Shown here: positions 8,642 to 15,988 of the stretch, piece after piece | Layout: every line of letters begins with the position of its first letter | Numbering within the stretch: position 1 is the stretch's first letter | Assembly: GCF_000337515.1 (NCBI RefSeq) | Contig: NZ_AOIQ01000014.1 | Span: 46,903-110,902, forward strand | Source of the DNA: Halovivax asiaticus JCM 14624 | GTDB lineage: Archaea; Halobacteriota; Halobacteria; Halobacteriales; Natrialbaceae | Length of the DNA stretch: 64,000 bases | Direction of reading: 5' to 3' | Notes under the pieces: model-generated | The model's input: only the letters and a program-made list of their open reading frames with translations | Database searches by the model: none | Told to the model about the DNA's origin: nothing | Made by a program: the position numbers and the translations under genes

Positions 8642-9709
8642 ATGGAAACCGGGATCGTCCTGTGCAACTTCGGCGAACCGGCGACGCCCGACCGCGAGAC
8701 CGTGCTCGACTATCTGACGCGGATCTTCTTCGACAACGCTGACCTGGAGGAAGCCGAGTCGGAAGCGGCGGCCAGGGAGCGATCGCGCGAACTCGCGGAG
8801 CGACGCCTCCCGAGCATCATGGCGGAGTACGAGGAGATCGGCGGCTCGCCGCTCCAGGACCAGGCGGTCGCCCAGGCCGACGCGCTGGCCGAGCGCCTCG
8901 ACTCGCGCGGCCACGACGTGACCGTCCGCCACGCGATGCAGTTCACCGAGCCGCTGATCCCCGAGGTCGCGGCCGACCTCGCCGCCGACGGCATCGACGA
9001 GGTCGTCGCCCTCCCCATCTACCCGCTGTGTGGCCCCTCGACGACCGTCTCGTCGATCGACGCGGTCGAATCGGCGATCGACGAGGTCGACGGCTACGAC
9101 CCCGAGTTCGCGTCGATCACCGGCTGGCACCGCGTGCCGGCGTACAACCGCCTGCGGGCGGACGGCATCGCCGCGTACACTGAGGAGACCGGTGTCGACC
9201 TGCACGATCCCGACACCGCATTCGTCTTCTCGGCCCACGGCACGCCGACGAAGTACCTGGAGGCGGGCAGCCGCTACGACGAGTACGTCGAGGAACACGC
9301 GGCGACGATGGCCCGGCTGCTCGGCCTCGAGGACTACCACATCGGCTACCAGAACCACGCCAACCGCGGTATCGAGTGGACCGCCCCCGAGACCGAGGAC
9401 GTGGTCGAGTCACTCGGCGACGAGGCCGACCGCGTCGTCGTCGAGCCGATGAGCTTCATGCACGAACAGTCCGAGACCCTCGCCGAACTCGACGTCGATC
9501 TCGCGAAAGACGCCGCCGACGTCGGCCTCGACCTCCACCGTGTGCCGGTCCCCCACGACGACCCCCGCTTCGCCGACCTGCTGGCCGACCTGCTCGAACC
9601 CTTCTGCGCCGGCTTCGATCCGGCGTACTACCAGCTCCGCCAGTGCGAGTGTCGAGCCGAACCGGGAACCTACTGCCTGAACGCCGGCGTGCGGCCGGAA
9701 ACGCGGTAG
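8642..9709 (+). CDS. hemH: ferrochelatase (protoporphyrin or coproporphyrin type) with C-terminal cysteine cluster
   Basis: 355 residues from the ATG at 8642 (METGIVLCNFGEPA). Ferrochelatase hallmarks: LCNFGEP N-terminus, GGSPL near 70, LPIYPLCGPSTTVSS and the catalytic-loop FSAHGTPTKY. It inserts Fe2+ into a porphyrin. The tail carries four Cys (322, 335, 337, 345; CEC and YCLN) not present in the minimal enzyme but reminiscent of [2Fe-2S] ferrochelatases. It follows the hemY-type oxidase by 55 bases, probably as one transcription unit. Confidence 0.92.
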   Translation: METGIVLCNFGEPATPDRETVLDYLTRIFFDNADLEEAESEAAARERSRELAERRLPSIMAEYEEIGGSPLQDQAVAQADALAERLDSRGHDVTVRHAMQFTEPLIPEVAADLAADGIDEVVALPIYPLCGPSTTVSSIDAVESAIDEVDGYDPEFASITGWHRVPAYNRLRADGIAAYTEETGVDLHDPDTAFVFSAHGTPTKYLEAGSRYDEYVEEHAATMARLLGLEDYHIGYQNHANRGIEWTAPETEDVVESLGDEADRVVVEPMSFMHEQSETLAELDVDLAKDAADVGLDLHRVPVPHDDPRFADLLADLLEPFCAGFDPAYYQLRQCECRAEPGTYCLNAGVRPETR

Positions 9710-9786
9710 TCACCGGTCCTATTTTCCACCGAGTGGCCCATCGCTGCGCCGTCCAAACTATTGCGAGACCAACGTCGTCATCCACA

Positions 9787-10794
9787 CTACCGCGAGACCG
9801 ACTGCGCCGCCTCGAAGAAGGCCGCGACGTTCTCGACCGGGGTGTGCCGGTCGACGCCGTGGCCGAGGTTGAGGATGTGCCCCGCCTCGCCGGCGGCGTC
9901 GACGACCGCCCGCGTGCGCTCGCGAACGGCGTCGGGTTCGCCGTAGAGCAGCGCGGGATCGAGGTTGCCCTGGATCGGTCTGTCGCCCAGTTGTTCGCGA
10001 GCCGCGGCGACGTCGACCGTCCAGTCGAGGCCGACCACATCGGCGCCGGTGTCGGCGAGCAGGTCGAGGTTGCCCGAGAGGTTCCGGGCGAAGACGATGG
10101 TCGGCGCGTCCGTCGCCTCGACGATCTCGCGATGCAGCGGGAGAAGGAACTCCCGGTAGTCCGCGGGCGAGAGGAGGCCGGCGTAGGTGTCGAACAGTTG
10201 GATCGCGTCGGCACCCGACTCGACCTGGAATTCGACGTAATCGACGATCACGTCGGTGAACGCGCGCAGGAGGCGCTCGAATGCCTCGGGGTGCTCGGCG
10301 CGCAGTCGGCGCACGGCCATGAAGCTCCGCGAGGGCTCGCCCTGGCAGGTGTAGGCGGCGAGGGTGAACGGGCCGCCGGTGAAGCCGAGCGTCGCGGCGT
10401 CCGACCCGAGTTCGGCGGCGAGTCGGGAGAGTAATTCGCCGACGTAGGGAAGGTGCTCGCGGACGTCCTCGACCGTCCGGTCCGTATCGGCCGGCGACTC
10501 GACCGGGTTCTCGACCACCGGACCCACGCCCGATTCGAGATGGTACGAGAAGCCGAGCGGTTCGAGCACCGTCAGGATGTCCGAGTACATGACGACGGCA
10601 TCCGGTTCGAACCGTTCGTAGGGCTGGAGGCTGATCTCGGCCGCGACGTCGGGCGTCGAGATGGCCTCGAGGAAGGAGTAGTCCGAACGGAGGTCGCGAT
10701 ACTCGGGAAGGTACCGCCCCGCCTGCCGCATCATCCAGACCGGCGGCCGCTCGGTTCGCTCCCCGCGGGCCGCCCGGAGAAACAGGTCTCTCAT
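9787..10794 (-). CDS. hemE: uroporphyrinogen decarboxylase (HemE)
   Basis: 335 residues. The N-terminal signature PPVWMMRQAGRYLPEYR is diagnostic of URO-D, and GFTGGPFTLAAY plus FARNLSG follow in the expected order of the TIM barrel. It decarboxylates uroporphyrinogen III to coproporphyrinogen III in the cytosol. It is transcribed toward hemH and ends 77 bases from it. The haem genes are thus a convergent cluster rather than one operon. Confidence 0.95.
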   Translation of the reverse strand: MRDLFLRAARGERTERPPVWMMRQAGRYLPEYRDLRSDYSFLEAISTPDVAAEISLQPYERFEPDAVVMYSDILTVLEPLGFSYHLESGVGPVVENPVESPADTDRTVEDVREHLPYVGELLSRLAAELGSDAATLGFTGGPFTLAAYTCQGEPSRSFMAVRRLRAEHPEAFERLLRAFTDVIVDYVEFQVESGADAIQLFDTYAGLLSPADYREFLLPLHREIVEATDAPTIVFARNLSGNLDLLADTGADVVGLDWTVDVAAAREQLGDRPIQGNLDPALLYGEPDAVRERTRAVVDAAGEAGHILNLGHGVDRHTPVENVAAFFEAAQSVSR

Positions 10795-10896
10795 GGGCGG
10801 TGATTCGGGGGGAGCGGGCCTAACCCTTGTGAAGGCCGTCGGCGGTCGCCGGGACTGGATGGCGACGAACCGTTCGGGACGACGGTTCCCGGCCGG

Positions 10897-11532
10897 TCAC
10901 CGCCCGTCGACGGCGCCGGTTTCGAGATACCGGGAGGGGACGTGTACCTTGAGCGAGGCGGGGACGTACCGGACGAGCCTGACGGCGAGGTCAGCGAGCG
11001 ACTTGCGAAGGAGGACGTAGACGGTCGAGACCGCGAGGAGCGCGCCGACGGGGCCCCAGGCGATCGGGCCGGCGGGCTCGGCGGCCAGGCCGATCACGGC
11101 GACGCCGGCGACGCTCGCGAGCCCGAGGTCCTCCGGAGAGCCGTCGTAGCGGACCCAGCGCCTGGCCGTGAGCCAGCGGTCGTGGTAGTGGCTGTAGACC
11201 GCGCGGTCGCTGCCGGCTTGCCAGGGCCGGAGCTCGAGGCCGGCGCCAGCGACGTCGGTCGCGGCGTGGAGCGCGGCCGCGGTGAGCGCGATCGCGACGC
11301 CCACCGTCACGGCCGACGGGGCGACCAGCGTAGCGGCGATCGCGGGAATCGCCGCGAGCCAGCCGTAGACGGGGTAGTGGAGGGTTCGCCGGTGCCCGAC
11401 GTAGAGGTCCAAGTCCGGCAGGAGGCCGCCGACGAGGCCGGCGAGGATCGCGACCGGCGCCAGTTCGGGCGCGCCAACAACGACGGGAAGGGCGAGGGCC
11501 ATTCCCAGCAACGCGTGCGTCGTCGCCATCAT
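10897..11532 (-). CDS. membrane-bound metal-dependent hydrolase, DUF457/YdjM-like
   Basis: 211 residues; the ATG at 11532 or the next codon (11529) may be the start. The THALLGMALALPV start, the LLPDLDLYVGHRRTLHYP segment, the HAATDVAGAGLELRPW helix and YSHYHDRW give the His/Asp ladder typical of the DUF457/YdjM family of integral membrane proteins, which resemble phospholipase-C-type metal hydrolases. About five hydrophobic helices are present. The substrate is unknown. It is divergent from the next membrane protein with only 73 bases between starts, suggesting a shared promoter region. Confidence 0.82.
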   Translation of the reverse strand: MMATTHALLGMALALPVVVGAPELAPVAILAGLVGGLLPDLDLYVGHRRTLHYPVYGWLAAIPAIAATLVAPSAVTVGVAIALTAAALHAATDVAGAGLELRPWQAGSDRAVYSHYHDRWLTARRWVRYDGSPEDLGLASVAGVAVIGLAAEPAGPIAWGPVGALLAVSTVYVLLRKSLADLAVRLVRYVPASLKVHVPSRYLETGAVDGR

Positions 11533-11605
11533 TGTACCTGAACTAGGAAGGCTGACCCTATAGCCGTTTCGCGGCCCAAAAGACGGCGGGCCGGGATCGA
11601 CTCCA

Positions 11606-12361
11606 ATGGCAAGGATTAGGGCGAATGCGCCCCGACGTGTGGGCAGCGACGTGCCCCTCCTCTCGTCGACCACCCTCGTGCCCGTCGGACTCGCCCTCGT
11701 CGTGGGCGGGCTGGTGACCTCGCTCTGGCTCGGCGTCGACCGCCGCGAAGCGGACGTCGCCGTCAACGCGGCCGCCGCGCTCGCCGCGACTGCGAGCCCG
11801 CTCGTCGTAGAGTACGGCATCGCCAGTCTCGTCGACGCCAGCGTCGACTTCGGGCCGGTCCTGCCGCTGTGCATCGCCCTGGCCGGATTGCTCCACATGC
11901 TCGGCATGCACGGGTGGTACGACACCGTCTGGTGGTGGGATCACGTGACCCACACCGTCTCGGCGGCACTGGTTGCCGCGCTCGTCTACGCGTGGGTGGT
12001 CGTCGCCGGCGCCGACGTGTTGCCGGGCCCGCTCGGCCGGTCCGTCGGGGCGGCGACGATCGGGCTCACCCTCGCGGCCGGCGTCGCCTGGGAGGTCCTC
12101 GAACACGCCGCCAGAGTCGCCAGCGACCGCGCCGGGATCGAGCGCGTCCTCGAACACTACGGCCGATTCGACACGCCGCTCGACCTCCTCTTCGACGGGG
12201 TGGGCGCCGTCGCCGTCGTCGCGCTGGACGGCCGCATCTTCACGCCGCTGTTCGAGCCGATTCCCGGCCTGTCGCGGACGTTGCTCTCCTGGTTCGTCGT
12301 GGCCATCGGCGCGATCGCCGCCGCCTCGGCGGTGATCGTCGTCGCCGGGCGCGAAGGGTGA
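11606..12361 (+). CDS. polytopic membrane protein with WWDHVTH motif, unknown function
   Basis: 251 residues and about six to seven hydrophobic segments. The segment YDTVWWWDHVTHTVSAALVAAL resembles the conserved WD-x-x-x-H helix of small YjdF/DUF2238-type membrane proteins, and AWEVLEHAAR and DTPLDLLFDGVGA follow. The GTG at 11651 is an alternative start that would remove a basic N-terminal stretch. Function is unknown. It is divergent from the DUF457-like gene, which also carries membrane His/Asp motifs; joint action is possible but not shown. Confidence 0.72.
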   Translation: MARIRANAPRRVGSDVPLLSSTTLVPVGLALVVGGLVTSLWLGVDRREADVAVNAAAALAATASPLVVEYGIASLVDASVDFGPVLPLCIALAGLLHMLGMHGWYDTVWWWDHVTHTVSAALVAALVYAWVVVAGADVLPGPLGRSVGAATIGLTLAAGVAWEVLEHAARVASDRAGIERVLEHYGRFDTPLDLLFDGVGAVAVVALDGRIFTPLFEPIPGLSRTLLSWFVVAIGAIAAASAVIVVAGREG

Positions 12362-12445
12362 GCTAGGGGCGAACCCGAAGCGTTCCTGTGAACGTCGACG
12401 ATAAGGTATATCGACGCCGGGACAGTCGCATATCGAGCCTACGCG

Positions 12446-13006
12446 TTAGTCCGCATTCAGAAAGTGGCCGGTGACTTCGGCGGGCTCCGTCGTGGGTGCC
12501 AGAAAGTCCCACTCGCGGACGGCGAACCCGACGATCTCGATGCGTCGTTGCAGGTGATCCCACTTGCCGGCGATCTCGCGGCGGCGATCCTCCTCATCGG
12601 CGTCCAGGGCCTCGTCGGCGATGGTGCCGCGAAGCTGGTTCGGTGTTTCGACATCGAACTCGTCCTGCCACCCTCTGATCCGGGCCTTCATGTCGGCGAG
12701 ACGGTCGGTGAGTTCCTCGACGGTATGGTCGCCGTCTCGAAGCCGCATCGACTCCTGCATCGCCTGCCGGCGGTAGTCCGGGTAGTACGTCGTGTGCGTG
12801 CCGCCGTCGTCACGGTGGAGGATCCCGTCCTCGACGAGTCGCTCGAGGGCGCGCTTTGTGGGGCCGTGCGACCATTCCGCCTCGGCGGCGATCCAGTTCG
12901 CCGTCCGGGGTTGCGACAGCTGCCGGGCGGCCATCCGAACGCGGTCCTCGCCGGTTGTCTGCCGGTCTCGTAGTCCCGCGTCCGCATCCGATTCGTCTTC
13001 GTTCAT
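12446..13006 (-). CDS. winged-helix DNA-binding regulator, haloarchaeal family (paralogue of the gene at 15274)
   Basis: 186 residues from the ATG at 13006. Residues about 20-80 form a winged helix (RVRMAARQLSQPRTANWIA, then ALERLVEDGILHRDDGG). A helical C-terminal half follows (LADMKARIRGWQDEFDVETP). The whole protein aligns with the one encoded at 15274-15798: RVRxAAR, PRTAxWIAxE, LVEDxxLxR, FDVETP/YDVDSP and AGKWDHL/AGEWEHL. A TATA-like TTTATAGT lies on this strand at 13032-13040, right for a leaderless start at 13006. Unlike its paralogue, no TumE-like partner follows it. Probable local autoregulator or orphan antitoxin; the target is unknown. Confidence 0.8.
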   Translation of the reverse strand: MNEDESDADAGLRDRQTTGEDRVRMAARQLSQPRTANWIAAEAEWSHGPTKRALERLVEDGILHRDDGGTHTTYYPDYRRQAMQESMRLRDGDHTVEELTDRLADMKARIRGWQDEFDVETPNQLRGTIADEALDADEEDRRREIAGKWDHLQRRIEIVGFAVREWDFLAPTTEPAEVTGHFLNAD

Positions 13007-13150
13007 ACGCACTCGTTCGAGTCAAGTCTTACTATAAATTTAGAAGTTCGGTGTATATCGAGTGGCCCTCAATCCTTATCCAGATTTATTGCGGTGTGGA
13101 ATACTGGATTCGAGCGCAGGATTACCTCACCTCACGGGACCCATTCGGTG

Positions 13151-13957
13151 TCACGAGTACCATTCTGGAAGGCGTTTCAATATCTGCTCTTCAAGTTGAT
13201 CGTCCAGCACTAGTATCCAGCCGTCATTTCCACCTCGGTAGTGAACTGTCTCTACGCCCTCTTGATCGAGGGCATCTTGGACTGGATCTAATGCCGCAAA
13301 TTGGAGCCAATCGGTCCCGTGGTCAAATTCTGTCGAATACGAGCGACCGCCCGAACGCAGTGTGACACTGATCGTTACTCGCTGTCCGCTCTCGTCGGCG
13401 TGAACCGAGAGCCGGTAGTCGTCGAGGCCCTCTGTACAGTCGATAACTGTACGGAGGAACGCCTCATAATCCGCTTCGTACGCGTAGATCATCTCCGCGT
13501 CGAGACGGAATCCCCGGCCGGTACAGAACAGGTAGTCGAACAGGGAATCGCGGATACGTACGAGTGTCGCCGGCTGTTTGTCGGGCGGGTGGATCCACCC
13601 GACCCCTTCCGACGCCTGCTCTCCAATCATCACACTCCGATAGTGAATCGTGCCGTTCACTTCAACTCGTTCGAAGCCGTTGGGGTCAAGCGAGGGATCG
13701 ATCAAATCTGACCGGAGTTCGTCGAGAACACCAGTGGCCTCGAACTCCTGTAGGATTTTCACGTACGCCGCGTGCCCGATACCGCCGGTGATGGCGTCGT
13801 CAATCTCGTCCCTGTAGCCGTCTAACGCTCTGTAGTCCCTGATTGTCGAGACGTAACCGGAAAGGAACGTGACGTCATCAGCGTCGAGGGTTTCGTCGGC
13901 CTCCAGCTTCGTCGTAATCTCGGAAACACGCCCCGTGATGGTATCCCCACCTGCCAT
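13151..13957 (-). CDS. hypothetical protein, unrecognised
   Basis: 268 residues from the ATG at 13957. No family is recognised. An N-terminal helical part (GRVSEITTKLEADETLDADDVTFLSGYVSTIRDY) precedes a mixed alpha/beta C-terminal part with many aromatic strands. No signal peptide or membrane helix is visible, and no catalytic motif was identified. Base composition is lower in GC and codon choice less extreme than in the flanking core genes, consistent with recent acquisition. A TATA-like element on this strand lies near 13980-13988. Its neighbours are accessory wHTH genes. Confidence 0.65.
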   Translation of the reverse strand: MAGGDTITGRVSEITTKLEADETLDADDVTFLSGYVSTIRDYRALDGYRDEIDDAITGGIGHAAYVKILQEFEATGVLDELRSDLIDPSLDPNGFERVEVNGTIHYRSVMIGEQASEGVGWIHPPDKQPATLVRIRDSLFDYLFCTGRGFRLDAEMIYAYEADYEAFLRTVIDCTEGLDDYRLSVHADESGQRVTISVTLRSGGRSYSTEFDHGTDWLQFAALDPVQDALDQEGVETVHYRGGNDGWILVLDDQLEEQILKRLPEWYS

Positions 13958-14190
13958 ATTTTCGTATTAGGGGAATCAATACTAACCATTGCGGTTATCG
14001 AACCCCTACCCACTGTCGCCCCAGCGGGTTGCCCACACGGACGACATCGACTGTAGTCATCGGATCTTTCACTCGGTCGGAACTGGACCCGGAAGTCATT
14101 GTAGGTTTTCTATAATCGTAACCCAATCATATTGATTTTCTAAACTGTACTAATTTCCAATAAATGTAATATGAATCAACCCATAGTCCC
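13958..14190. other. AT-rich intergenic stretch before the hairpin repeat
   Basis: No gene is seen here. The stretch 14100-14180 is strikingly AT-rich (for example TTTTCTATAATCGTAACCC and CTAATTTCCAATAAATG) compared with the rest of the window. It leads directly into the TnpB-type hairpin remnant. Such AT-rich flanks are typical landing places of IS200/IS605 elements. No tnpA or tnpB reading frame remains. Confidence 0.6.
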
Positions 14191-14268
14191 ACGCGGAAGC
14201 CGCTGGCTCCGGTCTTCCGGAGCGGGTAGAAATGCCCCGGGTGTAGCAGCACCCGAGACGTGGCTTCC
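14191..14268 (+). ncRNA. TnpB-type guide-RNA-like (omegaRNA/sotRNA) scaffold remnant of an IS200/IS605-IS1341 element, no tnpB
   Basis: Two stable hairpins follow each other. The first, around 14201-14225, pairs CTCCGG with CCGGAG around TCTT, extended by CCG/CGG. The second pairs CGGGTG with CACCCG (14238-14256), closed by GCC/GGC further out. The block 14230-14244 plus 14248-14268 recurs at 53828-53866 with only the loop changed. A conserved stem with a variable loop argues for RNA selection. In haloarchaea such structures sit at the 3' end of IS1341-type tnpB genes as sense-overlapping RNAs. Here the transposase and nuclease are gone. The identity is from memory of such ends and needs a covariance search. 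Confidence 0.5.
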
Positions 14269-14297
14269 GAAACCCCACAACGGGTTTTACGCAAGCC

Positions 14298-14648
14298 ATG
14301 ACACCGTATACACCAGACCACCATAAACCCCGCGCACAGCCCGCCTACCTTCAATATCCTCGTAGTGACGTGTCTCTCGATTCGGTCCGGCCAATTCCTG
14401 ACCCGAACCGCGTCCACACGGCGACCGCCGGCACTCCCGACGACCAGCTGTGGGTCGACGTCGAGCAGCCGATCGATCCGAACCGACTCGGGATCGTCTC
14501 GCGTGACCAGTATCCGCCCTGTCCGCACTGCGACGAGCCGGTGATCACGATCCGGACGCTGGGGCCGCACCTCCACGCGGCCGATCCGTGCGGCTGTCCG
14601 CTGGGCAGAGAGACCGTCACGTCGATGCTCGGAGGGCCGAACCGATGA
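14298..14648 (+). CDS. small CPxC zinc-finger protein, first of a tandem pair
   Basis: 116 residues. The last third holds PPCPHCDEPVITI, then LGPHLHAADPCGC. This CPxC...H...CGC pattern can form one zinc site. The first ~60 residues are Pro-rich with no recognisable fold, and the true start could be further in. The stop overlaps the next gene's start in ATGA (14645-14648), so the two are translationally coupled. The next gene encodes the same zinc module. Function unknown; haloarchaea carry many such CPxC(G) micro-proteins. Confidence 0.7.
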   Translation: MTPYTPDHHKPRAQPAYLQYPRSDVSLDSVRPIPDPNRVHTATAGTPDDQLWVDVEQPIDPNRLGIVSRDQYPPCPHCDEPVITIRTLGPHLHAADPCGCPLGRETVTSMLGGPNR

Positions 14649-14803
14649 CCGAGTTGCCCGACCCCGAGGAGAGTTCGTTCCCGCCGTGTCCGTTCTGTGG
14701 CACGCCAGTCGTTAGCATCACCTCGACGGGGCCGCACTCGCACTCGGCGAGTCCCTGCGGCTGTGAACTGACGCTCGCGGACGTCCAGGAGTTGCAAGGG
14801 TAG
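14645..14803 (+). CDS. 52-residue CPxC zinc-finger micro-protein, second of a tandem pair
   Basis: 52 residues. PPCPFCGTPVVSIT and TGPHSHSASPCGC match the zinc module of the upstream protein almost position by position, so the pair arose by tandem duplication. Nothing but the zinc module plus a short acidic tail (LTLADVQELQG) is present. The ATG at 14645 overlaps the preceding stop by four bases. Likely a small zinc ribbon engaging a protein or RNA partner; no function is known to me. Confidence 0.75.
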   Translation: MTELPDPEESSFPPCPFCGTPVVSITSTGPHSHSASPCGCELTLADVQELQG

Positions 14804-14835
14804 ATAGCACCGGAAACAATATCGAAGCGGTCGTC

Positions 14836-15270
14836 TCAGTGATGGCGCGGAATCCGTTTCTGGAACAATCGATCGAGGGCTGTCCAGAGAACCTCCGTCG
14901 GAAGCATTTTCGAAAACTGCGCCGATTCACGGCCACTGTCGCCGGTACCGGGGTGCTCGTACTGGAAGTGGACCGGACCGAGGTCGGGGTGGTCCTCGTC
15001 GCGGTGCCAGCCGCAGTTGAATCCCGTGTTCGGATCCGCGTAGTGGATGCGGTAGTACTGCGTCCCGTCGTCGAACCGCCATTCGACGTCGAGCGTCGGC
15101 GCATCCGGTCCCGTCGGTGGCTCGATACGATCGGGATCGACCCGTGCCCGGAGAAACTGCTTGACGATGCTATCGGGTTCGTACGTGACGGTCGTCACGG
15201 CTGGCTGTCGGTGCAACACGTCTCGCAGCCCGACGTACACCGAGCCGTCGATGGTTCCGGAGAGGCCCAT
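14836..15270 (-). CDS. TumE-like (DUF6516-like) putative toxin
   Basis: 144 residues, beginning 3 bases after the stop of the upstream wHTH gene on the same strand. The core YYRIHYADPNTGFNCGWHRDEDHPDLG, then HFQYEHPG resembles the TumE/DUF6516 core, in which an aromatic strand is followed by a W-x-N/D-x-x-H-P-x-L turn and a His-containing strand. TumE proteins are toxins paired with a helix-turn-helix antitoxin. The family link is by motif pattern only. The neighbouring wHTH gene fits an antitoxin/regulator, though here it precedes the toxin. Confidence 0.6.
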   Translation of the reverse strand: MGLSGTIDGSVYVGLRDVLHRQPAVTTVTYEPDSIVKQFLRARVDPDRIEPPTGPDAPTLDVEWRFDDGTQYYRIHYADPNTGFNCGWHRDEDHPDLGPVHFQYEHPGTGDSGRESAQFSKMLPTEVLWTALDRLFQKRIPRHH

Positions 15271-15273
15271 CGG

Positions 15274-15798
15274 TCACACGGGGACGGCGTCCCGTTCGGT
15301 GGCCCAGTCGTATTCGGTGAGGGCAGCTTTGACGACCGGAATCCGATCGGCCAGATGCTCCCACTCGCCGGCGACGTCTCGTCGAGCCGTTCGCTCGGAC
15401 GGATCGTCGACTTCGGAGATGCTGGCACGCAGCTGCCCGGGTGAATCGACGTCGTATTCGACTTTCCAGTCCGCGATCGTCGTCCGCATCGATTCGAGCG
15501 CGCTGGTCAACTCCTCGCGGTCGTGTTCGCGCTGAAGACTGGCGACCTCCCGGTAGGTGGCCATGAGTTGATCGACGCAGTAGAGCGTCTGACCACCGTG
15601 TTCGAGCCGCCGAAGGACGTCGTCTTCGACAAGCTGGTCGAGGTATTTCTGGGCCGTCTTCTGTGAGACATCCGTCTCGTCCGCGATCCAGGAGGCAGTA
15701 CGCGGCGTTCTGAGCGTCCGCGCTGCCGCTCGGACTCGCTCTCCGCGCGTCATCGAAGGACCGGCCGAATCGTCACCGGTTCCGGTATCGTCGGACAT
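15274..15798 (-). CDS. winged-helix regulator, putative antitoxin of the TumE-like pair
   Basis: 174 residues from the ATG at 15798. The winged helix (residues about 20-75) carries MTRGERVRAAARTLRTP, an ASWIADETDVSQKTAQKYLDQL recognition region and a wing. The helical C-terminal half (about 85-174) probably dimerises or binds the partner. It is a paralogue of the protein at 12446-13006. The downstream TumE-like gene starts 3 bases after the stop. A TATA-like ATATAT lies 26-32 bases upstream of the start, and a second copy of the same 7-mer lies 18 bases further out, a likely autoregulatory operator. Confidence 0.75.
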   Translation of the reverse strand: MSDDTGTGDDSAGPSMTRGERVRAAARTLRTPRTASWIADETDVSQKTAQKYLDQLVEDDVLRRLEHGGQTLYCVDQLMATYREVASLQREHDREELTSALESMRTTIADWKVEYDVDSPGQLRASISEVDDPSERTARRDVAGEWEHLADRIPVVKAALTEYDWATERDAVPV

Positions 15799-15823
15799 GG
15801 TCGGTACTACGGCGGCGGAGAAC

Positions 15824-15848
15824 ATATATCCAGTGGGTAGAATATATC
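15824..15848 (-). promoter_or_regulatory. leaderless promoter with a duplicated GATATAT element (candidate operator)
   Basis: On the minus strand GATATAT occurs at 15842-15848 and again at 15824-15830, an exact 18-bp spacing (about 1.7 helical turns). The copy nearer the gene sits at the TATA position (26-32 bases before the ATG at 15798). A regulator bound to both copies would occlude the TATA box. The regulator encoded immediately downstream is the natural candidate. Confidence 0.5.
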
Positions 15849-15988
15849 TTCTCTCCTGTTCAGGGACGATCAATCACTGCGACCGTGAGGTCGCGAGTCC
15901 GTTCGCCGACTGAGATACAATCGGGGAGAGGTCGCGTTCGAGCTACCGGCAGTAGCGACGACGAAAGCATTCAAATCGAAAAATACCG

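Noticed and set aside
6607..8667. 686-residue reading frame on the minus strand
   Set aside because: It is the antisense of the plus-strand haem oxidase and neighbours; high GC removes stops in opposite frames. The protein has no domain pattern and is Arg/Asp mixed.
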